Positions 8,749 through 17,630 of a DNA stretch of 64,000 bases are shown piece by piece. Made by a program: the position numbers and the translations under genes. The DNA is from Sinorhizobium chiapasense (GTDB lineage: Bacteria; Pseudomonadota; Alphaproteobacteria; Rhizobiales; Rhizobiaceae), in assembly GCF_036488675.1 (NCBI RefSeq), contig NZ_CP133148.1:1798001-1862000 (forward strand). The letters are read 5' to 3'. Each line of letters begins with the position of its first letter. The first letter of the stretch is position 1. The notes beneath the pieces are model-generated. The model saw only the letters and a program-made list of their open reading frames with translations. It was not told where the DNA came from and did not search any database.

Positions 8749-9162
8749 TCAGTTCATGAACCCGGCAAGAAAGACCACGTAAAAGGCATAGGCGGCATTG
8801 GCCAGGATAAGGCAGAGGCAGGCGAAGGACCCGAGGTCCTTAGCGTTCTTTCCCATTTCCGAGATTTCCGGCGAGACGCGATCGACGATCTCCTCGATCG
8901 CCGTGTTGATCGCCTCGAAAGCCATCATGAGGAGGAACAGGATCGCCATCGCGACGTATTGAAAGAGGGTCGCGCCGGCGATGAAGAAGGCCACCATGGC
9001 GATGGCAAACGCGATGAGCTCGTGCCTGAACGCCGCCTCCCCGATCAGTCGCTTCGCCCCGCCGAGCGAATAGCTGGCTGCTGCAAAGAGGTGCCGTATG
9101 CCGGTATGCTTGTCGGCAGCTCCGGAGCGGCCGTTGCGCGGGGTGGTGTTGTTGGCGTCCAT
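8749..9162 (-). CDS. dgkA: Diacylglycerol kinase (prokaryotic, integral membrane)
   Basis: A 137-residue membrane protein with the three-helix DgkA layout and the signature [20 protein letters not shown], containing the catalytic Glu residues, followed by [12 protein letters not shown]. The enzyme phosphorylates diacylglycerol released when phosphoglycerol groups are taken from lipids. In rhizobia this includes recycling after periplasmic cyclic glucan substitution (family knowledge). A short extra N-terminus (about 20 residues, Asn/Thr/Gly rich) precedes the first helix. It is convergent with the histidine kinase gene, with only 12 bases between the stops. Confidence 0.93.
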   Translation of the reverse strand: MDANNTTPRNGRSGAADKHTGIRHLFAAASYSLGGAKRLIGEAAFRHELIAFAIAMVAFFIAGATLFQYVAMAILFLLMMAFEAINTAIEEIVDRVSPEISEMGKNAKDLGSFACLCLILANAAYAFYVVFLAGFMN

Positions 9163-9434
9163 TTTATCTCGACAGGCTCAAAACTGCGGAAGCTACGATA
9201 TCGCGATTGAGGCGAATAAAAGGCCGCCCGAACTTTAGACCTGCAACCATCGCTCGTCGCGTGCCTCTGGATAGGAGAGCCGGCTGCCCCGATCAAGCCC
9301 GCCGAGACGGTGCTTTCCGGGTCCGACAGCCTATCGACAGCAACGGTGGCACGTGGTCGAGCTGCGCGCAAGGCTGCCGCACCGACCGCCAAGCGGACCT
9401 GAACGCGGCAGCCTTGGTGACTAAACGCGCGCGA

Positions 9435-10451
9435 CTACTCTTTGTTGCTGACGCCGGCCTGAGCGAAGGTTGCCATGCCGCTGTGGCAGGCGGCCGCGGC
9501 CTTGACGATGCCCGCGGCGAGCGCGGCACCCGTGCCTTCGCCGAGCCGCATGCCAAGCGCCAGAAGCGGCGTCTTGCCGAGCTTCTCGATCGCGCGCATA
9601 TGTCCGGGCTCTCCGGAAACATGGCCGATCAGGCAGTGGTCAAGGGCCGCAGGGTTGGCGGCCTTCAGGATCGCTGCCGCCGCCGTCGCGACGTAACCGT
9701 CGATGATAACCGGAACCTTCTGCATGCGTGCGGCGAGGATCGCACCGGCCATCGCCGCGATTTCGCGGCCGCCGAGCCGGCGCATCAGTTCGAGCGGATC
9801 GGAGAGGTGGTCGCGATGGAGCGCCACAGCCTTCTCGACCGCGGCGATCTTGCGCTTCAGCACCTCGCCTTCCGAGCCTGTTCCTGGTCCGACCCACTCT
9901 TCCGCAGCACCGCCGTAGAGGCCGAGGTTGATCGCGGCCGCGATCGTCGTATTGCCGATCCCCATCTCGCCGATGCAGAGAAGATCCGTTCCGCCGGCGA
10001 TCGCCTCCATGCCGAAGGCCATGGTCGCCGCACAATCGCGCTCGGAAAGGGCAGCCTCCTCGGTGATGTCGCCGGTCGGATAGTCGAGCGCAAGGTCGAA
10101 CACTTTCAGGCCGAGATCCTGGCTGACGCAGATCTGGTTGATCGCCGCGCCGCCGGCAGCGAAATTCTCCACCATCTGTGCCGTTACCGACGGCGGAAAG
10201 GGTGTCACGCCCTGGCGTGTCACCCCATGGTTGCCGGCAAAGATCGCGACCAGAGGTCGGGTGACGGTAGGCGGGCGACCGGTCCAGGCGGCAAGCCAGA
10301 ATGCGATTTCCTCAAGACGCCCAAGCGCGCCCGGTGGCTTCGTCAACTGCGCATCCCGTTCACGCGCCGCCACGAGCGCCGCCGAATCCGGACCTGGCAG
10401 GTTGCGCAACAATTCGCGGAAGTCATCGAATGGAAGGCCGCTGGCACTCAT
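9435..10451 (-). CDS. cobT: Nicotinate-nucleotide--dimethylbenzimidazole phosphoribosyltransferase
   Basis: A 338-residue enzyme of the normal family length. It shows the conserved segments FAGNHGVTRQGV, the phosphate-binding LCIGEMGIGNTT and the catalytic-Glu region near the C-terminus (MRLGEGTGAALA). It transfers phosphoribose from nicotinate mononucleotide to 5,6-dimethylbenzimidazole, making alpha-ribazole phosphate for the lower ligand of cobalamin. The start at 10451 is set by AAGGA six bases upstream; an in-frame ATG five codons earlier lacks this. It diverges from cobS across a repeat-filled gap. Older rhizobial and Pseudomonas denitrificans nomenclature calls this protein CobU. Confidence 0.93.
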   Translation of the reverse strand: MSASGLPFDDFRELLRNLPGPDSAALVAARERDAQLTKPPGALGRLEEIAFWLAAWTGRPPTVTRPLVAIFAGNHGVTRQGVTPFPPSVTAQMVENFAAGGAAINQICVSQDLGLKVFDLALDYPTGDITEEAALSERDCAATMAFGMEAIAGGTDLLCIGEMGIGNTTIAAAINLGLYGGAAEEWVGPGTGSEGEVLKRKIAAVEKAVALHRDHLSDPLELMRRLGGREIAAMAGAILAARMQKVPVIIDGYVATAAAAILKAANPAALDHCLIGHVSGEPGHMRAIEKLGKTPLLALGMRLGEGTGAALAAGIVKAAAACHSGMATFAQAGVSNKE

Positions 10452-10578
10452 GGAGAATCCTTGCATGTAAAAAGCGTCGGTTGGCGCACGTCATAGTGTG
10501 TGGGGCCGCGTCCGGCAACGGCATTTGCGCCAGATGCTGTCGCCGGAGCATGATCGGAAGAAGCACGACGATTCGACC

Positions 10579-10685
10579 TGCTGCATGTTTCTTTAAATCG
10601 CAGTCGATTTAAGGATAAGAACGTGCAGCGATTCAAAGCACTGCAGCGTCCTTTGCGCGTCAGATTGAGACGCGCGGCGCTGTAG
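10579..10685. repeat. Mosaic palindromic repeat, family R copy 1 (inverted)
   Basis: Reads as the reverse complement of the other family R copies: CTGCATGTTT..., a short palindrome around ATTTAAGGA, then CAGCGTCCTTTGCGCGTC and GACGCGCGGCGCTGTAG. It fills most of the space between divergent cobT and cobS. Full copies are also at 11511-11614, 19176-19277, 32311-32409 and 34122-34228, with fragments at 12600-12703 and 57859-57914. Confidence 0.85.
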
Positions 10686-10705
10686 ATGGGCCCGCGGGAG
10701 GGGGA

Positions 10706-11494
10706 ATGGCAAATATCGGCGATCTCTGGGACGATGTGGCGCGTGCGGTCGCCTTCCTCAGCCGCATTCCCGTCCCGCAACGCCATTTCTCGGACCATGA
10801 CGGGCGCCTCGATCGTGCCGTGCGTGCCTTTCCCTTTGCCGGCGTACTGATCGCCCTGCCCGCAGCGGCGCTCGCGGCACTCCTGATTGCGCTTCATACG
10901 AGTTCGCTCTTCACCGCCTTCCTTGTCGTGGCCGTGCAAGCCCTCGTCACCGGAGCCCTGCACGAGGACGGCCTCGGCGACACCGCCGACGGCTTCGGCG
11001 GCGGACGCGACCGCGAAAGCGCGCTCGCGATCATGAAGGACAGCCGCGTCGGAACCTACGGTGCCCTGGCGCTTATCCTGTCCGTCGGCCTGCGTGTTTC
11101 CGCGCTCGCGTCCTTCTTGCCGCTCTTCACGCCGATCGGTGCAGGGCTCATGCTCCTCGGCGTGGCGGCGCTCACCCGCGCGGCCATGGTTTGGCATTGG
11201 TCTCGCCTGCCGCCTGCGCGTCCCGGCGGTGTGGCCGCATCGGCCGGCACGCCCGATCCGCAAGCGACCTCCGTCGCGCTCGGTTCCGCCGTTCTTTTCG
11301 CGCTGCTCCTGTTCTACACGGCCGGCGTTCCTGCTGTCGCGGTGCTGCTCGCGCTGGCCGCCTTCGCGCTGACCGTAAAGGCATTTGGAAAGATCGCATC
11401 GCGCAAGCTTGGCGGCCATACCGGCGATACGATCGGTGCGACGCAGCAACTGACGGAGATCGCCATTCTCGGCGCCCTTGCGCTGACGATCTGA
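10706..11494 (+). CDS. cobS: Adenosylcobinamide-GDP ribazoletransferase (cobalamin synthase)
   Basis: A 262-residue polytopic membrane enzyme. The diagnostic motif HEDGLGDTADGFGGGRDRE lies near residue 90 and carries the metal-binding Asp residues. RVGTYGALALIL and the later GDTIGATQQLTEI are conserved as well. It joins alpha-ribazole (phosphate) to adenosylcobinamide-GDP in the last step of adenosylcobalamin assembly. In rhizobial literature it is called CobV. It follows a repeat element, so its promoter must lie within or just after that repeat. It is divergent from cobT, which acts immediately before it in the pathway. Confidence 0.93.
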   Translation: MANIGDLWDDVARAVAFLSRIPVPQRHFSDHDGRLDRAVRAFPFAGVLIALPAAALAALLIALHTSSLFTAFLVVAVQALVTGALHEDGLGDTADGFGGGRDRESALAIMKDSRVGTYGALALILSVGLRVSALASFLPLFTPIGAGLMLLGVAALTRAAMVWHWSRLPPARPGGVAASAGTPDPQATSVALGSAVLFALLLFYTAGVPAVAVLLALAAFALTVKAFGKIASRKLGGHTGDTIGATQQLTEIAILGALALTI

Positions 11495-11510
11495 AAGCCC
11501 AATATTGTGC

Positions 11511-11614
11511 TAGCGCCGCGCGTCCTATTAGACGCGCAAAGGACGCTGTAGCACTTTGAATCACCGCATGTTTTTATCTTCAAATCGGCTATGATTTAAG
11601 GAAACATGCAGTAG
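11511..11614. repeat. Mosaic palindromic repeat, family R copy 2
   Basis: Contains GCGCCGCGCGTCCTATTAGA with its inverted partner ACGCGCAAAGGACGC, then GTAGCACTTTGAAT and a second palindromic block ending in ATTTAAGGAAACATGCAG. It lies 16 bases after the cobS stop and may form the 3' end of that transcript. Confidence 0.85.
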
Positions 11615-11679
11615 ATGCGAAGTGAAAACGGGATACTGGCCGGGAACCACTTCCGGCGAAAACGGAGTAAGCCCCGACT

Positions 11680-11901
11680 GTGGAATCCCCCTGTATTCTC
11701 GTTTGTTCGATCGACGAAAGGACCGGCTACTGTTTCGGCTGCGGCCGCACGCGTGAAGAGATAGGTGCCTGGACGCTTTACACCGATGCGGAGCGGCACA
11801 GCATCATGGTGGCCCTGCCCGCGCGGCTCGACACAGTGGAACGCAAGCCGCGACGGGAAACGCGCCGGTCGCGCATGGCACGGGAACGAGATGGCGCATG
11901 A
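11680..11901 (+). CDS. DUF1289-family small cysteine-rich protein (putative Fe-S protein)
   Basis: A 73-residue protein starting at GTG 11680 with GGAG upstream. The N-terminal half has the family cysteine pattern: SPCILVCSIDERTGYCFGCG followed by RTREEIGAW, i.e. C-x3-C, then C-x2-C-x-G, proposed to bind an iron-sulfur cluster. The C-terminal tail is basic. Function is unknown in the family. It overlaps the next gene by four bases (ATGA), so it is probably cotranscribed with the aspartic protease. Confidence 0.8.
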   Translation: MESPCILVCSIDERTGYCFGCGRTREEIGAWTLYTDAERHSIMVALPARLDTVERKPRRETRRSRMARERDGA

Positions 11902-12599
11902 GTCGTCTGATATTTTTGCTGGCAATCCTCGCGGTCGGCCTCGCGCTCCTGATCTTCAATCACGTGAGCGGCGAAACCTTCGGAATCAACAACGATGATT
12001 TCGGGAGGCTTGTCGCACTCGGCGCGATCGCTGCCCTCCTGAGTGCGGCCATTCTCCGCGGCCGCGGGCGGCTCGGCGAGGGTTTGCGCCAGATCTTCAT
12101 CTGGTTCCTGATCGCCCTCGCGTTGGTCTCCGTCTATGTCTACCGTTTCGAACTGCAATCCGTCGGCGACCGGCTGCTGGCGGGCCTGATTCCCGGACGG
12201 GCAATGGTGATTACCGACAGCGAGGGCCAGCAGGAGGTGGTGCTGCATCGCCGGCTCGACGGCCAATTCGCCGCGGACGCGACGATCAACGGCCACGAGG
12301 TCAGCATGCTGGTCGATACCGGCGCGAGCAGCATCGCACTCACCTACGAAGACGCCGAGAGGATCGGTCTCGATCCCGCGAACCTCAGCTACACGGTAGC
12401 GGTCCTGACGGCGAATGGTCGGGCGCTTGCAGCTCCGGTCACCCTGTCGGATATCGCCATCGGGCCAATCGAGCGCCGGAATATCCGGGCGATGGTCGCG
12501 GCCGAAGGAAAGCTCGACCGGAGCCTTCTTGGCATGAGCTTCCTCTCGACCCTCGATTTCCTCCAGATGCGCACGGACCAACTCCGGCTGCGCGATTAG
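11898..12599 (+). CDS. Retropepsin-like aspartic protease, membrane-anchored (TIGR02281 type)
   Basis: A 233-residue protein. Three N-terminal hydrophobic helices (residues about 1-20, 35-52 and 68-88) anchor a soluble domain holding a single retropepsin-type active site: MLVDTGASSIALTYEDAERI (residues about 135-155). A later hydrophobic-hydrophobic-Gly segment, LLGMSFLSTLDFLQM, completes the half-fold. Such single-domain proteases are expected to dimerise and act in the periplasm. The physiological substrate is unknown. It is cotranscribed with the DUF1289 gene, a pairing commonly seen in rhizobia as far as I remember. Confidence 0.85.
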   Translation: MSRLIFLLAILAVGLALLIFNHVSGETFGINNDDFGRLVALGAIAALLSAAILRGRGRLGEGLRQIFIWFLIALALVSVYVYRFELQSVGDRLLAGLIPGRAMVITDSEGQQEVVLHRRLDGQFAADATINGHEVSMLVDTGASSIALTYEDAERIGLDPANLSYTVAVLTANGRALAAPVTLSDIAIGPIERRNIRAMVAAEGKLDRSLLGMSFLSTLDFLQMRTDQLRLRD

Positions 12600-12703
12600 A
12601 GCATCCGGCTTTTAAGTGGAATCACTGAAAGCGGATAAGATGCTCTAGAATCAAAGTGCTAGAGCGTCCTTTGTGCGTTCACTTGAACGCACGGCGCTCT
12701 AAC
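12600..12703. repeat. Composite palindromic repeat, family R fragment (copy 3)
   Basis: First block: GAGCATCCGGCTTTTAAGTG ... GATGCTCTAGAATCAAAGTG, an imperfect hairpin with GAGCATC/GATGCTC arms. Second block: AGAGCGTCCTTTGTGCGTTC ... GAACGCACGGCGCT, the first palindrome of family R in inverted orientation. It lies between two convergent genes and could end transcripts from both sides. Confidence 0.75.
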
Positions 12704-12705
12704 CG

Positions 12706-13467
12706 TCAGTTCCGAAGCCTGTAGCCGGTGTGGAAAATCCAGGTCAGCACCGACATGCAGACAAGCAGGAAGACGAGAATGATGACAGCGCTCGCGACCG
12801 GATTGACGTCGGAAATCTCGAAGAAACTCCAGCGGAAGCCGCTGATCAGATAGAGCACCGGGTTGAAATGACTGACCGCCCGCCAGAACGGCGGCAGCAT
12901 GTCGATCGAATAGAAGCTGCCGCCAAGAAAGACGAGTGGCGGAACGACCAGCATCGGGATGAGGTTCAACTGTTCGAAATCCTTGGCCCAGATGCCGATG
13001 ATGAAGCCGAACAAGCTGAAGGTTATCGCCGTCAGTACGAAGAAAAACAGCATTACGAACGGATGGGCGATCGAAAGATCGACGAAGAGCGAGGCTGTCG
13101 CGAGGATGATCGTGCCGATCATCAGCCCTTTGGTTGCCGCCGCACCGACATAACCGAGGACGATCTCCAGCATCGATATCGGCGAAGACAATAACTCATA
13201 GATCGTGCCGGTGAACTTCGGGAAATAGATGCCGAAGGAGCCGTTGCCGATGCATTGGGTCAGAAGCGTCAACATCATCAGGCCGGGCGTGATAAAGGCG
13301 CCATAGGAAACACCGTTTATCTCCTGAATGCGTGCCCCGATCGCGGCACCGAAGACGATGAAATAGAGCGACGTGGATATCACCGGCGAAACGACGCTCT
13401 GCAGAAGCGTGCGGCGGGTGCGCGCCATCTCGAAGAAATAGATCGACTTGACTGCCTCGATGTTCAA
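12706..13467 (-). CDS. ABC-2 type transporter permease
   Basis: A 253-residue permease with six hydrophobic segments. It carries the ABC-2 family signature around residues 175-215, including [20 protein letters not shown], preceded by the cytoplasmic [16 protein letters not shown] segment. It pairs with the ATPase encoded just upstream, whose stop it overlaps by four bases. Together they would form a two-gene exporter of the DRI/NodIJ class, for polysaccharide, lipid or drug-like substrates. No nodulation or capsule gene is nearby, so the substrate is unknown. Confidence 0.9.
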   Translation of the reverse strand: MNIEAVKSIYFFEMARTRRTLLQSVVSPVISTSLYFIVFGAAIGARIQEINGVSYGAFITPGLMMLTLLTQCIGNGSFGIYFPKFTGTIYELLSSPISMLEIVLGYVGAAATKGLMIGTIILATASLFVDLSIAHPFVMLFFFVLTAITFSLFGFIIGIWAKDFEQLNLIPMLVVPPLVFLGGSFYSIDMLPPFWRAVSHFNPVLYLISGFRWSFFEISDVNPVASAVIILVFLLVCMSVLTWIFHTGYRLRN

Positions 13468-14390
13468 CGTTCCGCCCCCACGATCTCGACGAAAATATCC
13501 TCCAGCGAACTCTGCCGCGTGGAAATGTCCTTGAGCCGGATTCCCGCCTCCGCGAGCGCGGCAAGCAGCGCCGTGATCCCGGTCCGCCCGGCGCTCGTAT
13601 CATAGTCATAGATCAGACAGTCGCCGTCGCCCTCGAGCGTCAGATTGTAGGAGGATAAAGTATCGGGCACGCGTTCCAGCGGTTGGGCGAGGTCGACCCG
13701 CAGTTGCTTGCGGCCGAGTTTCGTCATCAACGCCGCCTTCTCCTCCACCAGCAGGATCTCCCCGCCATTGATTACAGCGATCCGGTCGGCGATTTCCTCG
13801 GCCTCTTCGATGTAATGCGTGGTCAGAATGATCGTCACGCCCGAGGCGCGAAGCCCACTCACGACGTCCCACATGCTCTTGCGCAGATTGACGTCCACGC
13901 CGGCCGTCGGCTCGTCCAGGAAAAGCACCCGCGGTTCGTGCGACAGCGCCTTGGCGATCAGCACTCGCCGCTTCATCCCGCCCGAAAGCTCGCGCAGCAT
14001 GTTGTCTTTCTTGTCCCAGAGCGACAGGTCCTTCAGCACCTTCTCGATATGGGCGGGATCCGGTTTCTTGCCGTGCAGCCCGCGCGAGAAGGAGACGGTA
14101 TTCCATACCGTTTCGAAGGCATCGGTGGTGAGTTCCTGCGGCACAAGGCCGATCATTGCCCGCGTCTGGCGGAAATCGTGCACGACGTCGTGGCCATCGA
14201 CCGTCACATGGCCCCCGCTTGCATTGACGATGCCACAGATGATCGAAATCATCGTCGTCTTGCCGGCCCCGTTCGGCCCCAACAAAGCGAGGATTTCGCC
14301 TTGCTCGATATCGAGGCTGACGCCTTTCAGCGCCTTGAAGCCCGATGCATAGGTCTTCGAGAGATTGGAAACGGAAACGATGGGCGCCAT
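13464..14390 (-). CDS. ABC transporter ATP-binding protein (ABC-2 exporter partner)
   Basis: A 308-residue ATPase with Walker [13 protein letters not shown] loop GLVPQE, signature LSGGMKRRV, Walker [14 protein letters not shown] and switch His in [11 protein letters not shown]. The C-terminal 80 residues form the extra domain of CcmA/NodI-like exporters ([12 protein letters not shown]...). The start at 14390 ([17 protein letters not shown]) fits the family N-terminus; an upstream open stretch has no coding character. It drives the permease encoded immediately downstream. Confidence 0.92.
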   Translation of the reverse strand: MAPIVSVSNLSKTYASGFKALKGVSLDIEQGEILALLGPNGAGKTTMISIICGIVNASGGHVTVDGHDVVHDFRQTRAMIGLVPQELTTDAFETVWNTVSFSRGLHGKKPDPAHIEKVLKDLSLWDKKDNMLRELSGGMKRRVLIAKALSHEPRVLFLDEPTAGVDVNLRKSMWDVVSGLRASGVTIILTTHYIEEAEEIADRIAVINGGEILLVEEKAALMTKLGRKQLRVDLAQPLERVPDTLSSYNLTLEGDGDCLIYDYDTSAGRTGITALLAALAEAGIRLKDISTRQSSLEDIFVEIVGAER

Positions 14391-14565
14391 GCAAACGGGT
14401 CCGGGAATGGTGCGGGTTGGGCAGGATGCCGCTCTATATGGGCCAATTCGTACGGAATTGCAGCCCATGCCGGTCAAAATTCCCCGCGACACACCGTAAA
14501 CCGGTCGCGTTCGCGAGCATCGGCATTTCCAAGTCGGAGCACCTTTCTCTGCAGACTAGCCGAGG

Positions 14566-15039
14566 TTAGGTAACCTGCCCCGCGTCGCGCGGCGATTTTC
14601 GCAGCCAAGACCGCGCAACCTCCAGGCGATCATACGCTGTCATTCCGGCAAACATCGCGGCGACGAACAGAAAGGTCGCAGGGAGGCCAAGGGCGAGCGA
14701 GGCGAGCGCGGGACCGGGGCAGAGCCCTACCATGCCCCAGCCGATGCCAAAAATCGCCGAACCCGCAATCAGGCGCCGGTCGACGACGCTCGTCGCCGGC
14801 AGGTGAAAGCGCTCGTCGAACAGCGGTTTCCGCATCCGGCGGGCAACGACAGCGCCGACGGCCGCCACTGCAACGGCGCCGCCGAGCACGAAGGCGAGGC
14901 TCGGGTTCCAGTCTCGCGCAATATCAAGAAAACCGCGTACGCGCGCAGGATCGAGCATGCCGGAGAGCGAGAGGCCCAGGCCGAAAATCACGCCCGAAGC
15001 GAGCGACGCGACGATCCGAAAACAGTTGCCGTTCGTCAT
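14566..15039 (-). CDS. YeeE/YedE-family (DUF6691-type) sulfur-compound permease subunit
   Basis: A 157-residue membrane protein of four or five helices. The family motifs are ASLASGVIFGLGLSLSGMLDP near the N-terminus and GIGWGMVGLCPGPALASLAL near residue 110, which includes the conserved Cys. It is the second half of a split YeeE/YedE channel; such proteins move thiosulfate or related sulfur species. It overlaps the first half by four bases (ATGA) and ends the blh-bigR operon. The operon context supports a role in reduced sulfur handling. Confidence 0.87.
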   Translation of the reverse strand: MTNGNCFRIVASLASGVIFGLGLSLSGMLDPARVRGFLDIARDWNPSLAFVLGGAVAVAAVGAVVARRMRKPLFDERFHLPATSVVDRRLIAGSAIFGIGWGMVGLCPGPALASLALGLPATFLFVAAMFAGMTAYDRLEVARSWLRKSPRDAGQVT

Positions 15040-15443
15040 GCGAAAATTCCCATCACGTAAACCGTCAGGATCGCCGTAGTCATGAAGGTCGCGACTGCCA
15101 CTATCGAGCGTCTTGAAAGTCGCGCCAATCCGACCACGCCGTGGCCACTCGTGCAGCCGGACCCCATGCGAGAGCCGAAGCCGACCAGGAAGCCACCGAC
15201 GACCAGGATCGGCCACGAAGCCGTCAGCGTCACCTCCGGCCATTGCCCGGACAAGAGGCGGAACAGCACCGGGCCGCAGGCCAAACCGACGACAAAGGCG
15301 GCTCCGGCGGCCAGCTGCACGCCCTGCAACAGTCGGCCGGCGATCCCGCTGATGCCTGCCACCCGGCCTGTGGCGAGCACCAGCACCGCCGCGGAAAGGC
15401 CGATCAACATGCCGCCCGCAAGCGCATTCCAGTAGTCGGTCAA
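15036..15443 (-). CDS. YeeE/YedE-family sulfur-compound permease subunit
   Basis: A 135-residue membrane protein carrying LAGGMLIGLSAAVLVLATGRVAGISGI and GFGSRMGSGCTSGHGVVGLA. The latter contains the conserved Cys thought to relay persulfide or thiosulfate through the channel. The start overlaps the bigR stop by four bases and its own stop overlaps the second subunit. The two half-size proteins together correspond to one full-length YeeE/YedE transporter. Confidence 0.88.
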   Translation of the reverse strand: MTDYWNALAGGMLIGLSAAVLVLATGRVAGISGIAGRLLQGVQLAAGAAFVVGLACGPVLFRLLSGQWPEVTLTASWPILVVGGFLVGFGSRMGSGCTSGHGVVGLARLSRRSIVAVATFMTTAILTVYVMGIFA

Positions 15444-15772
15444 CGTTTCTCTCCGTCGCGGCAGAAGATCTCGTAGAGCGCCATCACCAGCCGCGAGGCT
15501 TTCTCCTCGGCGAGACGATAGAAGATCTGCTTGGCGTCTCGCCGCGTTGCGACGATGCCGGCCTCGCGCAGCACCGTCAGCTGCTGCGACAAGGTTGGCT
15601 GGTGAATGCCGAGCATCTCCTCCAACTGGCTGACCGAATGTTCGCCTTCAACGAGGGTGCAGACGATCATCAGTCGATTCGCGTTGGCGAGCGTCTTGAG
15701 CAGCGTCGTAGCGTCGCCGGCTCGCACGCTCATGTCCGGGCGCACGTTTCGAAATTTCATCACGGTTCCCAT
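15440..15772 (-). CDS. bigR: ArsR-family repressor, BigR/SqrR-like persulfide sensor
   Basis: A 110-residue winged-helix repressor. The recognition helix region is SVSQLEEMLGIHQPTLSQQL, with the wing at DAKQIFYRL. Two cysteines, in LMIVCTLVEGEHSV and LYEIFCRDGEKR, sit where BigR/SqrR proteins form a disulfide or tetrasulfide when reactive sulfur is present, releasing DNA (family knowledge). No arsenic-type CVC motif is present, which argues against a metal sensor. It lies 12 bases after blh and overlaps the first YeeE gene, so it is autoregulated if it binds the inverted repeat upstream of blh. Confidence 0.9.
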   Translation of the reverse strand: MGTVMKFRNVRPDMSVRAGDATTLLKTLANANRLMIVCTLVEGEHSVSQLEEMLGIHQPTLSQQLTVLREAGIVATRRDAKQIFYRLAEEKASRLVMALYEIFCRDGEKR

Positions 15773-15784
15773 CGCCTTCTCCCG

Positions 15785-16675
15785 TCAGTTCCACGCAGCG
15801 CCCAGCAGCGCATTGAGCGGAAACTTCAGATAGCGCGCGCCGTTCGATTCCGGCTCCGGCAGCCGGCCGCCGCAAATATTGACTTGCAACGCGTGCAGGA
15901 TGAGCTTCGGCATCGGCAGCGTCTTGTCACGCGCCTCGCGCAGCCGAACGAAGTCGTCCTCCGTCAATCCGGCCAGATGCGCATTGCAGCGCTCTTCTTC
16001 ACCAACCGTACTTTCCCAACGTGCCTCGCGGCCGTTCGGCCGGTAGTCATGGCCGGTGAAAACGCGGGTTTCGTCGGGCAAGGCAAGGATCGTATTGATC
16101 GAGCGCCATAACTGGCGCGCATCGCCACCCGGAAAATCCGTCCGGGCAGTGCCGCTATCTGGCATGAAGATCGTGTCGTGCACGAAGGCCGCGTCGCCGA
16201 TGATATAGGTCACGGATGCCAGCGTATGGCCCGGCGAATGCATGACCGAGGCCGCGATGGAACCGACGGAAAAGCGTTCGCCGTCGACGAAGAGATGATC
16301 CCACTGCGAACCATCCGTCGCCAGGTCCGGCCAGTTATAGATCTCCTTCCAGAGACACTGGACCTTCCGAATCTCGGCGCCAATCGCGGTTGGCGCGCCG
16401 GTCTTTTCTTTCAGATGGGCAGCCGCGGAAAAATGGTCCGCGTGCGGATGGGTGTCCAGGATCCATTCGACGGTCAATTCGTTATCGCGGACATAGTCGA
16501 GGATCAGGTCCGCTTGCTCGGTCGCCGTCGCCCCCGATTTTTCGTCGAAATCGAGCACGGGATCGATGATCGCACAGCGCTTCGTCGCGGGATCCGAAGC
16601 AACATACTGGATACTTCCCGTTCGGGGTTCGTAGAAACCTTTCACGTCCGGTCTTGCAATCGGGTCCACAGGCAT
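15785..16675 (-). CDS. blh: MBL-fold persulfide dioxygenase-like protein Blh
   Basis: A 296-residue metallo-beta-lactamase-fold enzyme. The metal-binding motif is ILDTHPHADHFSAAAHLKEK (HxHxDH), with later ligands in MHSPGHTLASVTYI and FTGHDY, the ETHE1/Blh pattern. An N-terminal YEPRTGSIQYVASD segment is also typical. It probably oxidises glutathione persulfide to sulfite, protecting against sulfide. The start at 16675 follows a GGGGGG purine run; a second possible start is four codons upstream. No rhodanese domain is fused. It is the first gene of the operon blh-bigR-yeeE-yeeE. Confidence 0.9.
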   Translation of the reverse strand: MPVDPIARPDVKGFYEPRTGSIQYVASDPATKRCAIIDPVLDFDEKSGATATEQADLILDYVRDNELTVEWILDTHPHADHFSAAAHLKEKTGAPTAIGAEIRKVQCLWKEIYNWPDLATDGSQWDHLFVDGERFSVGSIAASVMHSPGHTLASVTYIIGDAAFVHDTIFMPDSGTARTDFPGGDARQLWRSINTILALPDETRVFTGHDYRPNGREARWESTVGEEERCNAHLAGLTEDDFVRLREARDKTLPMPKLILHALQVNICGGRLPEPESNGARYLKFPLNALLGAAWN

Positions 16676-16694
16676 GATCCCCCCCATAAAGTCA

Positions 16695-16727
16695 TACAAT
16701 ATATAATTAAGTATATTATATATTGTA
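16695..16727. promoter_or_regulatory. Perfect 13-bp inverted repeat, probable BigR operator
   Basis: TACAATATATAAT (16695-16707) and ATTATATATTGTA (16715-16727) are exact reverse complements separated by seven bases. The block is strikingly AT-rich in GC-rich surroundings and lies 20 bases upstream of the blh start, where it must overlap the promoter. BigR-type repressors are known to bind AT-rich palindromes in front of blh/bigR. The assignment is inferred from position and symmetry. Confidence 0.75.
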
Positions 16728-16808
16728 GACATTACAAGCGAAAAGCCGCGATCCAGCGCCGCGACGGCCGAAATGACAAGGTATGGAGGAGCTGACGCTT
16801 CGTTCCCG

Positions 16809-17630
16809 TCAGCCGTAGAGGCTGTAGAAGAACCGGGCAGCGATGAGCACCATGAAAACGCCGAATCCCGCCTCGAGCTGTCGCCTGCCCATGGCATGGG
16901 CAAGCCGCACGCCGAGGGGCGCGACGAGCAAGGTTATCGGGATGATCAGCGCCACGGCAATCCAGTTGATGAATCCGGTCGAAAGCGGCGGTAGGCCCGA
17001 CGCACCCCACCCTGCCCAAATGTAGCCGAAGAGGCCCGGGATCGAGATCAGCACGCCAACGCCGGCGGAGGTGGCGACCGCCTGGTGAATCGGTCGGCTG
17101 TACAAGGTCATGAAGGTGTTGTTGAGCACGCCGCCGCCGATTCCCATGAGACCGGAAAGAATGCCGATCCCGACTCCGACCAGCCACTTGATCGGGTTCC
17201 TCGGGAGATCCGTGCCGATGTTCCAGCTCGCGCGGTTGAAGATCATCCGGAAGGCCAAGGCGAGCGCGATCACGGCGAAGATCAGGCGCAACGTCTCGCT
17301 GCCGACATGGGCTGCGATCACCGAGGCGAGGATCGCGCCGAGCGGCACCGCCACGATCCAGTTGCGCAGCAGGTCGATATCAACCACGCCGCGACGGTAG
17401 TGCGACAGGAACGAACGGACCGAAGTCGGAACGATGATCGCGATCGACGTGCCGACGGAAAGATGCATTCTGACCGCGTCATCGATGCCGAGCAGGCCGA
17501 AAACCTGATAGAAGACCGGCACGAGAATGGCCCCGCCGCCGATGCCGAAGAGGCCGGCGAGCACTCCGGCGACGACGCCGGCCGCCGCCAGCGCCAATGC
17601 AAACATCATCAATTCCGAGGCCGGCGGCAT
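16809..17630 (-). CDS. TauE/SafE-family sulfite/organosulfonate exporter
   Basis: A 273-residue permease with about eight helices and the duplicated family motif: GLFGIGGGAILVPVFYQVFG near the N-terminus and GLMGIGGGVLNNTFMTL near residue 165. TauE/SafE proteins export sulfite or sulfoacetate. It lies just upstream of, and codirectional with, the blh operon, and the sulfite produced by persulfide oxidation would need export, so a functional link is likely. The putative operator lies between the two, so it may have its own promoter. Confidence 0.9.
   Translation of the reverse strand: MPPASELMMFALALAAAGVVAGVLAGLFGIGGGAILVPVFYQVFGLLGIDDAVRMHLSVGTSIAIIVPTSVRSFLSHYRRGVVDIDLLRNWIVAVPLGAILASVIAAHVGSETLRLIFAVIALALAFRMIFNRASWNIGTDLPRNPIKWLVGVGIGILSGLMGIGGGVLNNTFMTLYSRPIHQAVATSAGVGVLISIPGLFGYIWAGWGASGLPPLSTGFINWIAVALIIPITLLVAPLGVRLAHAMGRRQLEAGFGVFMVLIAARFFYSLYG

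Noticed and set aside
9163..9434. Additional gene between dgkA and cobT
   Set aside because: Frames on both strands are extensions of shadows over dgkA or cobT; no ribosome-binding site or recognisable domain.
10466..10706. Insertion sequence between cobT and cobS
   Set aside because: The gap is explained by one short palindromic repeat; there is no transposase frame and no target duplication.
11620..11690. Possible cobalamin riboswitch before the DUF1289 gene
   Set aside because: AAACGGGA, TTCCGGCG and GCCCCGACTGTGG loosely recall B12 riboswitch blocks, but the order, core helices and B12 box do not fit, and the downstream genes are not cobalamin-related.
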